Positions 1 through 7,452 of a stretch of 64,000 bases of DNA are shown piece by piece. Within the stretch, counting starts at the first letter, position 1; each line of letters begins with the position of its first letter. The translations under genes and the position numbers were made by a program. This stretch comes from Trichaptum fuscoviolaceum (lineage: Eukaryota > Basidiomycota > Agaricomycetes > Hymenochaetales > Trichaptaceae): positions 4,303,671 to 4,367,670 of the forward strand of contig CAJSYZ010000002.1 of assembly GCA_910574455.1 (NCBI GenBank), in the 5' to 3' direction. The notes below the pieces were generated by a model. The model made no database searches, had not been told where the DNA came from, and saw nothing but the letters and a program-made list of their open reading frames with translations.

Positions 1-746
1 TCCGCCACATAGAACTGCTCCGCGTCATGGTAGATATCCATGTACTTTTCGGAGTACCGAAATCCGGGGGGAATCTTCGCAAGGTCGTCAGACTCACTGT
101 CCGACTCCTCTGAATCATCACCGACTTCCGCAACGCAGACTCTCGCATGGGGCTGCGGTCGCGGTCGCATCTGTCGACTGTTCTTGCATCGCGCGGCCCG
201 CAACTTGCGGACGGCGCGGGGTAGCGGTTGTCCGGCTTCTACGACTCTTGCCTCTTCGACAGGGCGGCATTCATTCGGACATCGCGTAAAGCTGATGGTC
301 TCGTCGTTCCAATCAATCTCGGGGTTATGGTGGTGTAACCAATCTATCCCAATGATCAACGGATAGTCTCCGATGTTTGCCACTGTGGCATCGACTTCTT
401 CTTTGTGTCCACCGATCTCCAGAGTAAGTCGGACTTGGTCTGTAATCGGACCACTCTGGTTCAGCGAATCGTCGGCGTTGTACACCTTGATTGGTCGGTC
501 GAGAGGACGAGTACGTAGTCCGAACTTCCGCACCAGCTTCTGGTTGATAATCACCGAAAATGCACCGCAGTCTAGCAGCGCTCTCATGCTCAAAATCTTT
601 CGGCCGTCACTTATTCTCACTGGGACATGGATGAATCGACGCAAACTCTTGTGTATTAGCGAAGTACGATTGTACACAGAGGGATCGGATACATCATCAT
701 CTAACAGCGAAAATCGGTTCGGGGTCTTTGGCGGAACGACCGCGCC
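1..746 (-). CDS. pol: Pol polyprotein of Gypsy-A, N-terminal fragment (protease)
   Basis: The minus-strand frame is open from just below a TAG at 747-749 to the window edge (248 codons) and continues outside. It encodes the retropepsin-like aspartic protease: MRALLDCGAFSVIIN carries the catalytic Asp, with Cys where Ser or Thr is usual (D-C-G). About 70 residues later comes the second conserved strand, LIIGIDWLHHHNPEIDW. The tail PPGFRYSEKYMDIYHDAEQF matches the linker that precedes the reverse transcriptase in Gypsy-C/D. This frame is +1 relative to gag and cannot be entered from within gag without meeting the TAG. No in-frame ATG precedes the protease core except the one at the active site. 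Confidence 0.8.
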
Positions 747-756
747 CTAGACCCAC

Positions 757-2037
757 TCAAAAACCCTGACTCTTGAGAGCAGCTGCGACCGCTTTGGCGA
801 TCTCGTCAACGGTCGGAGTGCGAGCGGCATTCACGGTCGGAGTCTCGTCGCGGACTTCCTCGAGGGTCGCCGTCGGTGTCTTGGAAGCGGCGGCGGGCGC
901 AGAGGCGGCGGGCGGAGCGGTGGACGACGAGGCGGCGGTCTGTGAAGCCACCTTCGATCGGACATTTGATCTCTTGCTCCGCTGCGGACAGTCTCGAGCC
1001 AGATGTCCATGCTCACCGCACTGGAAGCAAAGTCCGCGGCGCATCATCTCTTCAGTGCTCAAGCGATCGATGTCCATCGCGTCGGGGTCCCGCGTAGGTC
1101 CGCGCGAAGCGGAGTGGTGTGTCTGCGAGCGGGAGCCCCAGTTCGGACTCCAGTTGTACTGCTTGAAGCCAGTCCGACGTGCACGCAAGTCCTCATCGTA
1201 TTCGCAAAGAAGTCGGACCCAATGGTCGAAGCTCTTCGTCTCCGGGATCTCCTTGCTCGCCAGATCGTAGCGGAACTGGCTGCTGAGTCCGGTCTCGAAC
1301 ACCAGCATCTTCCCATCCATTCCCCAGTCCACCTCCGCCTCCACCATCAACGCACGAAACTTCGCCGCATACTCCGACACCGTGTCCTTGCCCTGGCGCA
1401 GTTTCATAAGCTCCTGTCCGGCGTGGCGCTTGATGTTCGGACGTCCGAACGCGGACTGGAGGGACTCCAGGAAGAGGTCCAAGTCGGTCATGAGAGCAGG
1501 GACTTCGGTGCCTTTGAGGGCGGCAGTTGTGTGCGGACGAGCCCACTGTTCAGCGGGCCCGCGGAGTAGCGAAGCAGCCCATAGACAGGCCATCGTCGGA
1601 CCGCCTACAAACTCCTGGGGGCGCATCTGGACATAAAGTCGGACCTTCTGCGACCACTCCTCGAAGCTGATACTCTCCGCCTCCTTATCTTTCGGTGTAC
1701 GCCCATAGAACGCGGGCGGGGCACCGACCTTCGGACCCTTGGGAGTGCGGGTCGCGCCTTCCTGCGCATTTCGGACGAACAGGTTCATGAAGTCGTGGAG
1801 GCGCTGGTTTTCGGCGGTCACCTCCTGCAGGTGTGACTGGAGAGGTCGGGTGGCATCATTGATAGCCTGGAGGACGTGTGGGGGGAGGTCTCCGCTCTGC
1901 TGGGGCGGTGGTGCGGTCTGGGCGGGAGCAGCGTCCGGAGTCGGAGTCGGAGCAGCGCCTGGTGCGGGCGCTGCTTGCGCGGGGTTGATCGGGTCGGTCA
2001 TATCTTCGTCGGAGTCTTCTTGTCCGAATCTTCCCAT
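757..2037 (-). CDS. gag: Gag polyprotein of Gypsy-A
   Basis: This is a 426-residue capsid/nucleocapsid protein that would assemble virus-like particles and package the element RNA. The N-terminal 70 residues are rich in Pro, Ala and Gln. They are followed by the retrotransposon gag domain (around residues 100-290, with the marker ACLWAASLLRGPAEQWARP) and one CCHC zinc knuckle, CFQCGEHGHLARDC, near residue 340. The C-terminus is Ala/Ser/Thr-rich. The first ATG after the primer-binding site was chosen as start. It ends 10 bases before the pol frame opens, with no overlap, unlike Gypsy-C/D. Confidence 0.88.
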   Translation of the reverse strand: MGRFGQEDSDEDMTDPINPAQAAPAPGAAPTPTPDAAPAQTAPPPQQSGDLPPHVLQAINDATRPLQSHLQEVTAENQRLHDFMNLFVRNAQEGATRTPKGPKVGAPPAFYGRTPKDKEAESISFEEWSQKVRLYVQMRPQEFVGGPTMACLWAASLLRGPAEQWARPHTTAALKGTEVPALMTDLDLFLESLQSAFGRPNIKRHAGQELMKLRQGKDTVSEYAAKFRALMVEAEVDWGMDGKMLVFETGLSSQFRYDLASKEIPETKSFDHWVRLLCEYDEDLRARRTGFKQYNWSPNWGSRSQTHHSASRGPTRDPDAMDIDRLSTEEMMRRGLCFQCGEHGHLARDCPQRSKRSNVRSKVASQTAASSSTAPPAASAPAAASKTPTATLEEVRDETPTVNAARTPTVDEIAKAVAAALKSQGF

Positions 2038-2088
2038 TCAGAGGGATCAAAAATCGGTCGGTGCAATCGCAGGGCGTCGAAAGAACAA

Positions 2089-2099
2089 ACTTTTGGCCT
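2089..2099 (-). promoter_or_regulatory. Primer-binding site of Gypsy-A (self-priming type)
   Basis: Two bases inside the LTR end, the minus strand reads AGGCCAAAAGT. This is the exact reverse complement of ACTTTTGGCCT inside the LTR (minus strand, 2284-2274). No TGG-start match to a tRNA 3' end follows the LTR. The arrangement is that of Tf1/sushi-type self-primed elements. Confidence 0.7.
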
Positions 2100-2101
2100 A
2101 A

Positions 2102-2678
2102 TGTTACGACCTAGAGTGGTTCCTTCGCTTTCGAGACCCTGAATCGGACACGGACGACGATCGGACGCAATGAGCGGTGGTTCTCACTCTGAGAAGCACT
2201 TTACAAGTCAATTAAGCTATTCTACACATCAGAGCTAAAGATAAACACATCACCTGAGAAGCACTTTACAAAGAGGCCAAAAGTGGAGTGCTTCGCAGGG
2301 GGATCCGCGGTTTTGATGAACAAAGGCAAAAACTATACAGTACCAAGCCACTGGACCCTGATCCGACTAGGTCCGACCTATACCGCTGACGTAAGTCGGA
2401 GTTCGGGGTCCCGCTCTAGTCGGGGTCCCGCATCGGTAGAGCGGAGGTTCGAGTCGGAGTGGCGGAAGAAAGAAAGAAAAGAGAATTGTTTGCAGGGCGC
2501 TTGTCCTAGCGGCCTGCAAACATACAGGCAAGTAATCTATGCAAAAAGGAAGAGAATCGGAGTCAAAGAAAGTCCGGTTTCGGACCGGACATGTCGGGGA
2601 TCCGACTCGGAGTGTGATCGTAAAAGAAAATAAAAGAAAAATAAAAGAAATAAAATAACCTGAGGCGGATTCCTGACA
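2102..2678 (-). repeat. 5' LTR of Gypsy-A
   Basis: On the minus strand this 577-bp LTR starts TGTCAGGAATCC and ends GGTCGTAACA, which gives TG...CA ends. The last ten bases are identical to the end of the Gypsy-C/D LTR. Its interior shares the pattern (C)ACTTTTG[G/A]CCTCTT followed by repeated GTGCTTC(T/C)NAGG blocks with the Gypsy-C/D LTR, so the two LTR families are related. The start is placed by TG...CA logic and by the breakpoint in Gypsy-B pol. Confidence 0.8.
2274..2284 (-). promoter_or_regulatory. Self-primer / predicted RNA 5' end in Gypsy-A LTR
   Basis: The minus strand reads ACTTTTGGCCT, which can pair over all 11 bases with the primer-binding site at 2089-2099. By analogy with Tf1, this would be the first bases of the element RNA, making 2284 the predicted start of R. 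Confidence 0.6.
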
Positions 2679-3318
2679 GTGGATAAGGTGAATGTCGTTT
2701 AGGAATGAAGTCAGGTTTGAGATCAATTGCATGGTCATATGGGCGACTTGGAGGAAAGCGATGTGCTTTTTCTTCGTCAAAAAGGGATAGGAATTGGTGG
2801 TATTGATGGGGTACCAAGGCAGTAAGTGGTTTAGCGGGTTGGAGTCCTTTTCGAGCTTGTTGCGCAAGTTGTGTTGAGATATTAACGCGATTGAGCTGTA
2901 TTGATCCAGTTTCCCAGTCGATTTTGGGTTGATATTTCTTGAACCATGGTAGTCCGAAAATGAAGTTCTCTTTTCCAAGGGTGGTAACATAGAATCGCAT
3001 AGCATAGTGGGCATTTCCAAGTTTGACACGAAGGGGGGCATAAGATGTGATGTGTCCGGCATTGTTGAATGTTCCGTCAACATTGCGTGGTCGAAGTGAT
3101 TGTCGCAGTTTGATAGTTTTGATCTGGAGATTGTCTACGAGTGTTTTGTCAATGAATAGACCTTCTGCTCTGGTATCGAGTAGGGCGGTGGCTTTGTGGG
3201 TTTTCTGGTTATATAGGAACGTGATTGGGATTCGTAAGGCATGATTGTCGTTAATTGAATTGATGAGCAGCCTGATGTTCAACGAGAGAGAGGGCTGCGG
3301 GAGCTCTTCGTTGTTCAA
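2563..3318 (-). pseudogene. pol: Pol of Gypsy-B, protease and start of reverse transcriptase, truncated
   Basis: The genuine Gypsy-B part is 3318-2679. It shows the protease motif ALLDTRAEGLFIDKTLV, in which the invariant Gly of D-T-G is Arg (codon AGA, one transition from GGA). The second protease strand FGLPWFKKYQPKIDW follows, and then the RT entry RPYDHAIDLKPDFIPKRHSPYPLS. The last 39 residues before the stop at 2563 are translated from the Gypsy-A LTR and are not part of the protein. The frame overlaps the gag end by four bases. The protease is probably inactive. Confidence 0.85.
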
Positions 3319-4721
3319 AAATTTCCTTCTTCAACTCGATCGAAGACTTGGTTGACTGCATCATCATCAAGGCCAATAAGGAGTTGTTGAATCTGTGCGG
3401 CGCGATCTTCGGCTGAGAGTTCGCCTTGATCTTGGTCTTCGTTCTCGGGTTCAGAGTATTCATTTTGATCATCTGCTGAAGTCAATTGGCGCATATTTTT
3501 GGACCTTGGTGTACGTGAGTTGGGCCATCGAGTTTTTGAGGTACGTTTGGGATGAGGTTTGGGACATTTGGCAGTGCGATGTCCGGGTTGATGACAATTG
3601 AAGCAAAGGTTTTCCTTCATATGACGTTGGAATTCTTCTGTTGAAAGTCGTGATATAAAGAAGCTGTAGATGGCTAGGTCGACCAACTCTTCTATATCAT
3701 CGTTGTCATTGGAAGGCATTGATTCATCTGTGTCGTTTGTGTCATTTGCAATGGCTCGAATTTGACGATTGTATTGTCGCATAGGTCGTCGTTTGAAGCG
3801 GTTCTCTCCAGAATATGATTGGTGGGGTTGGGATTCCATTGAACGAGCTATTTTGTAATTGGTGTCCAATCGAGTGGCAAGCGAAAACCAATCTTCCATA
3901 TTGGTCGGTTGTGGACTACATGCAAGTAGTTTCATTCGAAGATTGTCATTGAGTCCCATCCAGAATGCATTGCGTTGGGAGAGATATTCCGTGATACGAG
4001 CTTGCATGATGAGTGTTTTGAATCTGAGAATGTAGTCTTCAATAGATCCTCGCTGTTTGAGCTTGGCAAGTTCCATTGTAGCCTTGATTGTGAGTTCGGA
4101 TGTGATGAAAGTGCGGTGGAATTCCGCAAGGAATTCTTCAAATGTGTCGGTTTCAAAACGTCCGCTGGCCATGTATTGCATTGCGAATGGTCGGGATCCG
4201 CGAAGACTGCAATGGGCGAGCACAAATTCGATGCATAGCTCATCTGTGTCATAGATGTGTCGGTTGGCTCGTAGATGGATTTGGACTTGGAGTAAAAAGC
4301 GATCAGCATCTTCTTGGGTTCCATCGAAAGGTTGAATTTTAGCCATGGTTATGGGTCGATCATGTGCGGGTCCATCTCCTTGGTTGTTATTGTCTGCTGC
4401 TCCTCCACCTCCAGCTCCTCCGCCTCCTCCACCTCCAGCTCCTCCGCCTCCTCCTCCTCCTTCATCGTCTCCTCCTCCTCCTCCGTTGTTGTTCGGGTTT
4501 CCTCCGGGTGGTCCTCCTCCTCCTCCTCCTTCATCTCCTGCGGGTGGTTCACCAAATCCCCATCCTCTCCATGCAGGATTTTGTCGGCCTCCTCTGCCTC
4601 CTCTGCCTCCTCTGCCTCGACCTTGGAGGTGTCTTAAGTGGAAAAAGGTACTGATACTTTCTTCTCCAAGTGGGGGTCGGAACATTGAGCGGGTAGGTTC
4701 CGTGACAGTTTGGGTAGCCAT
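3315..4721 (-). CDS. gag: Gag of Gypsy-B
   Basis: This is a 468-residue gag. The N-terminus holds an RGRGGRGGRGG basic stretch and then a long Gly/Asp-rich low-complexity segment (about residues 40-125). The retrotransposon gag domain follows (around 130-290, with MAKIQPFDGTQEDADRFLLQ), then a CCHC knuckle CFNCHQPGHRTAKC near residue 375 and a very acidic tail. The frame stays open upstream of this ATG to about 5590 without an obvious start, so the ATG may be internal to a longer product. Pol overlaps its last codons (ATG of pol frame within the TGA region), so pol follows directly. Confidence 0.85.
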   Translation of the reverse strand: MATQTVTEPTRSMFRPPLGEESISTFFHLRHLQGRGRGGRGGRGGRQNPAWRGWGFGEPPAGDEGGGGGGPPGGNPNNNGGGGGDDEGGGGGGGAGGGGGGGAGGGGAADNNNQGDGPAHDRPITMAKIQPFDGTQEDADRFLLQVQIHLRANRHIYDTDELCIEFVLAHCSLRGSRPFAMQYMASGRFETDTFEEFLAEFHRTFITSELTIKATMELAKLKQRGSIEDYILRFKTLIMQARITEYLSQRNAFWMGLNDNLRMKLLACSPQPTNMEDWFSLATRLDTNYKIARSMESQPHQSYSGENRFKRRPMRQYNRQIRAIANDTNDTDESMPSNDNDDIEELVDLAIYSFFISRLSTEEFQRHMKENLCFNCHQPGHRTAKCPKPHPKRTSKTRWPNSRTPRSKNMRQLTSADDQNEYSEPENEDQDQGELSAEDRAAQIQQLLIGLDDDAVNQVFDRVEEGNF

Positions 4722-5590
4722 AGTACTAATGGATAAAGGTTCGATGTGAGGGCGGGTGTAAGAGAGATATGGTTTCGGTGGGATAGGGGGAAGTATGGAT
4801 GCTTGATGTGAGGGAGTAGGAGTTTCTGGAGCAATGGAGCTGCCTGATTGAGAGGATCGTCTGGAGGATCGTCTGAAGAGGGTTTGATCAAGAGATCCGT
4901 GAGTGGGCGAGTTTGAACGAGATCGATGGGAGTTGCTGGGTTGAGGGTCGGAAGTGGAAGTTGGTTGGGGTTCTTGTGGTGGTTGTGGTAGTAGATCGGG
5001 GTGTCGGCGGTAGTACTCTTCTCTAAGCTCTTTCCAATTTGGAGTGTGACCTTCGTATATTTCTCGTAGTTCTGGGCCGAGTGTATGAGCTACTACCCAA
5101 GAATCAGCAGTTGGGTTGTAGATCCAAGGGGTTTCGGTAGGTTCTCCGTTGGCGTCGGGAAGATGGAAGTATTGTGTTTCCTCGTTGAAGATAAGGGTGG
5201 TTGGGAACGGTGGTAGTGGGGGTTGAATGTGTTTGAACTCTCCTGCTAGACTTCGACGAGCAAGGTCTTCCCAGTTGGGGGTATGAGTGATGAAGTTTTG
5301 TCGAGCTTCTTCAGCAGAGTTGGCTTCGATTGGGGTCCACCGTTGTAGTAGTTGATTGTATGACCACGATCGATAAGTTTTGTTACCAATCCTATAGTAG
5401 AAGAAGTTCTTTTCGGTGTCAAAGAAGAGTCGATTGTGTGGTGGTGGAGCGTCTGGATACTGAGGAACAGTAGTCTGTGTAGGTATTGGTTCTTCAGTGG
5501 TTTTCGAAGTGGTTTCTTTGTTGGTTTTGCCTGTTGTAGTAGATGAGGCTGTGTTTCGAGCCGTCTGTTTGCCTTTGTTCGCCGTGGTGA
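4722..5590 (-). CDS. Pre-gag coding extension of Gypsy-B with two tandem domains
   Basis: This minus-strand stretch is in frame with gag and has no stop. It encodes two similar units of about 60 residues. Each begins with a L.F(D/N).E pattern, has a central W.YN and ends HTPNWEDLARR (unit 1) or HTPNWKELREEYY (unit 2). A Pro/Ser-rich linker then leads into the gag ATG at 4721. No convincing ATG opens this frame, and it begins overlapping the end of the separate reading frame at 6199-5591. It would therefore be made by frameshifting from that frame, or by an initiation I cannot see. The function of the repeated unit is unknown; its aromatic spacing is WW-like, but I do not claim a WW domain. 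Confidence 0.6.
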
Positions 5591-6199
5591 TTAATCGGTT
5601 CCGGATTGATATCCGTAACTGTCTGAATCGTAGTTTGTAAGGGTGTAGTCCGTAACACTAGCAATGTGGGGTGAATCTTCCGGGGGGTCAATCGGTGGTG
5701 CAAGATAGTTGTGAACTATGTTTTGCGGAGTGGGTTGGTGGTGTTGACAACTACACTGATAGATGTAGTGGTTGACGTCTTCGCTGATACTATTCCAACA
5801 GAAGTGTCGGTTTACAAAGCGAGCAGTTTCAGCTTCAGTGCGATGAAGTTGTTCTCCGTGGTTGTCAAAGTGGACGTAGTTTATAAAGAATCGGCGTAGG
5901 TGAGTTTCTCGAGGGATGAATAATCGGGTATGGTTCCAGAGGAGTCCGTATTTGAAGATCCAAGGTTGGTGGTTGTCGCGTGAGTACTGCAGGTATCCAA
6001 CTGTTTGGGTGTAATTGTAATACCGGTCGTCGAGTATAGTTCTGATTTGGTTTAGGATGTCGTCGAACTCTTCGGCAAAGGCGAGGAATCGGTTTCGGAT
6101 GAGGTCTCTGGTTGAGTAGATGGGATCGTCAAGGGCTGGAAGTGATAGGGTGTCTGCCACGATTGTGGTAGTGTGTAGTGTATGCGTAAAAGTCGGCAA
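5591..6199 (-). CDS. Pre-gag reading frame of Gypsy-B with integrase zinc-domain-like sequence
   Basis: This 202-residue frame lies upstream of gag. Residues about 75-145 read like the linker and zinc-binding domain found at the front of gypsy integrases: KYGLLWNHTRLFIPRE, then a His pair (VHFDNH), a Trp in the WWPGM position (FCWNSISEDVNHYIYQ) and a Cys pair (CSC, one residue tighter than the usual C-x2-C). It ends in an acidic, Ser/Tyr-rich tail. Its start is uncertain because the preceding frame (6471-6052) overlaps it by about 150 bases; a single indel may have split one protein. Finding this domain ahead of gag is unusual. Confidence 0.55.
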   Translation of the reverse strand: MPTFTHTLHTTTIVADTLSLPALDDPIYSTRDLIRNRFLAFAEEFDDILNQIRTILDDRYYNYTQTVGYLQYSRDNHQPWIFKYGLLWNHTRLFIPRETHLRRFFINYVHFDNHGEQLHRTEAETARFVNRHFCWNSISEDVNHYIYQCSCQHHQPTPQNIVHNYLAPPIDPPEDSPHIASVTDYTLTNYDSDSYGYQSGTD

Positions 6200-6471
6200 T
6201 CGTCTCCACAGATATGGACTAGTCGGATTCGATCAGGGAGAAACTCTTCTAGATAGAAGAATGCGTTGGGGTTGGTGTGGTAGATGAAGAAGATAGAGTC
6301 GGGTTGGACGATTAGACTGGCAGTTTTTGTGATGGACCAGACTGTATCGTCACAATACTTGGTGAAACTATATGTGTCGAATTGATAACAGTTGGCTACG
6401 GAGTATTGGACTTGGTATATGTGTCTTCCTGCGTTGTCGAGTTGGTTGGTGTTGGTGTGGGTAAGGAGCAA
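6052..6471 (-). CDS. First pre-gag reading frame of Gypsy-B, unknown
   Basis: This is a 139-residue frame starting at the first ATG after the LTR (38 bases downstream of it). Residues 1-90 are rich in Tyr, Phe and Thr without a recognisable domain. After about residue 92 the sense reading appears to move to the overlapping frame 6199-5591, and the rest of this frame is Ser/Thr/Pro-rich. I infer that the two frames were one protein, or are joined by frameshifting. Confidence 0.4.
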   Translation of the reverse strand: MLLTHTNTNQLDNAGRHIYQVQYSVANCYQFDTYSFTKYCDDTVWSITKTASLIVQPDSIFFIYHTNPNAFFYLEEFLPDRIRLVHICGDDCRLLRIHYTLPQSWQTPYHFQPLTIPSTQPETSSETDSSPLPKSSTTS

Positions 6472-6508
6472 AGCGTTTTGTGGGATAGAGGGTGCCGTGA
6501 TGGATAGA

Positions 6509-7452
6509 TGTTATGACGTAAAGTGAAGTGGTTTTCTGTTTGACCTTTGTTTAGTCTTGAGGGTCGTCAAGCGATAACGTTATGAGATGATCGACGGTGG
6601 GGCAGTGTTTGTGATGCTTTGTTCAATGTTAACAGATGAACTGTTCTTCGATTTCTGGATCGGTCTCCCTTCGATTTCTGGATCGGTCTCCCTTCGCTAT
6701 TACCAAGCGGCACGTCTGCGAGTTATGCTCGTTGTCCAATAGGCGTCCCAAAGACTAGGCTAGCAGCTTTATGCCTTCTTTGCAGGTACTGAGTCCTCTT
6801 CCTGTGTGCACAGCTACGGTCCCGTTTGGTATGACAGAAGTTGGTTCCTTTGTAACGTTACTGTCCGGGGTTTAATCAACCAATGAGCTGGAGTGGTTTT
6901 CTTAATCTTCGGATCGCGACTCTCGAAGTTTTCCTTGGCCTCCCTCTTGCAATCGATGAGCACCTTGCTACACTGAAGGGATTACCTCGAGCGGATGTTC
7001 TTCTGGACTAGATGGGTTTACAACTGGTTAGTAGTAAGTGGAGCTATGGCTCAACACCTTAGTCATAAAGACGGATGTCTTCGACGGTAGAAAAGTTCGA
7101 TCTAATTGTTACGTCTCAACTTACGGTCTCGTATAGTTGGGGAACGCAACGTTAAGTTGCTCAGTGATAGCGGAGCTAGGGCTCGACACTAAGTGTTGTA
7201 TGGACAAAGGCCTACGATGTAGAGTAGAGAGAAACAGATGTATAGCAGAGACTAGAGACGGGGGGTTTGACAAAGGAGATCGAACTTAGAGTTCGATCAT
7301 GCTAAGTACAGGGGTTTATATACTGTAGCTGCGGAGCAAGGGTACATCGGAAGATGAGTAAGAAGAGAACAATAAGAGAGTAGACGATAGGCTACTAATA
7401 ATAGTGTGAGAGCGATGGGCAAAGGGTTAGGGCAAAGGGTACATGTGTAACA
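6509..7452 (-). repeat. Probable 5' LTR of Gypsy-B
   Basis: The 944-bp segment starts TGTTA and ends TAACA on the plus strand, so it has perfect 5-bp inverted ends with TG...CA termini, and it directly precedes the pre-gag frames. On the minus strand a TATA box, TATATAAACCCC (7322-7311), lies near the LTR 5' side, implying a short U3 and a long R/U5. It holds a 24-bp direct repeat (CTTCGATTTCTGG... at about 6646 and 6670). The partner LTR is outside the window, so the outer boundary is inferred. Confidence 0.55.

Larger units (their letters stand above)
1..2678 (-). mobile_element. Gypsy-A, Ty3/gypsy LTR retrotransposon, 5' part
   Basis: Read on the minus strand, this is the left half of a Ty3/gypsy element: LTR (2678-2102), primer-binding site, gag (2037-757) and the start of pol (746-1), which runs off the window edge. 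The element is inserted into the reverse transcriptase region of Gypsy-B: the Gypsy-B pol reading is normal up to the residues YPLS and becomes unrelated sequence exactly at the LTR start. The target duplication cannot be checked because the other LTR lies outside the window; the five bases next to the LTR are GTGGA (2679-2683, plus strand). Its protease and LTR resemble those of Gypsy-C/D, but it is a distinct family. Confidence 0.9.
2679..7452 (-). mobile_element. Gypsy-B, truncated Ty3/gypsy element with long pre-gag region
   Basis: This minus-strand element is an LTR (7452-6509), a long coding leader (6471-4722), gag (4721-3315) and the start of pol (3318-2679), interrupted by Gypsy-A. 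The rest of pol presumably lies left of the window. It has an unusual architecture: about 1.7 kb of coding sequence precedes gag, including a stretch resembling the integrase zinc-binding domain. Frame breaks in the leader and a changed protease active site show that this copy is decayed. Confidence 0.8.

Noticed and set aside
773..1569. Plus-strand open frames opposite Gypsy-A gag
   Set aside because: They are shadows of the gag gene on the minus strand, whose zinc knuckle and gag domain identify the true frame.
2451..2470. GGTTCGAGTC resembling a tRNA T-arm
   Set aside because: No acceptor stem, anticodon arm or D-arm could be built around it; it lies in the Gypsy-A LTR.
4345..4749. Long Pro/Ser/Leu-rich plus-strand frames
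   Set aside because: They arise from the antisense of the Gly/Asp/Glu-rich low-complexity part of Gypsy-B gag.
6499..6530. Self-priming site in Gypsy-B like that of Gypsy-A and C
   Set aside because: The sequence after its LTR (TCTATCCATCACGG on the minus strand) has no complementary 11-mer in the LTR that I could find.
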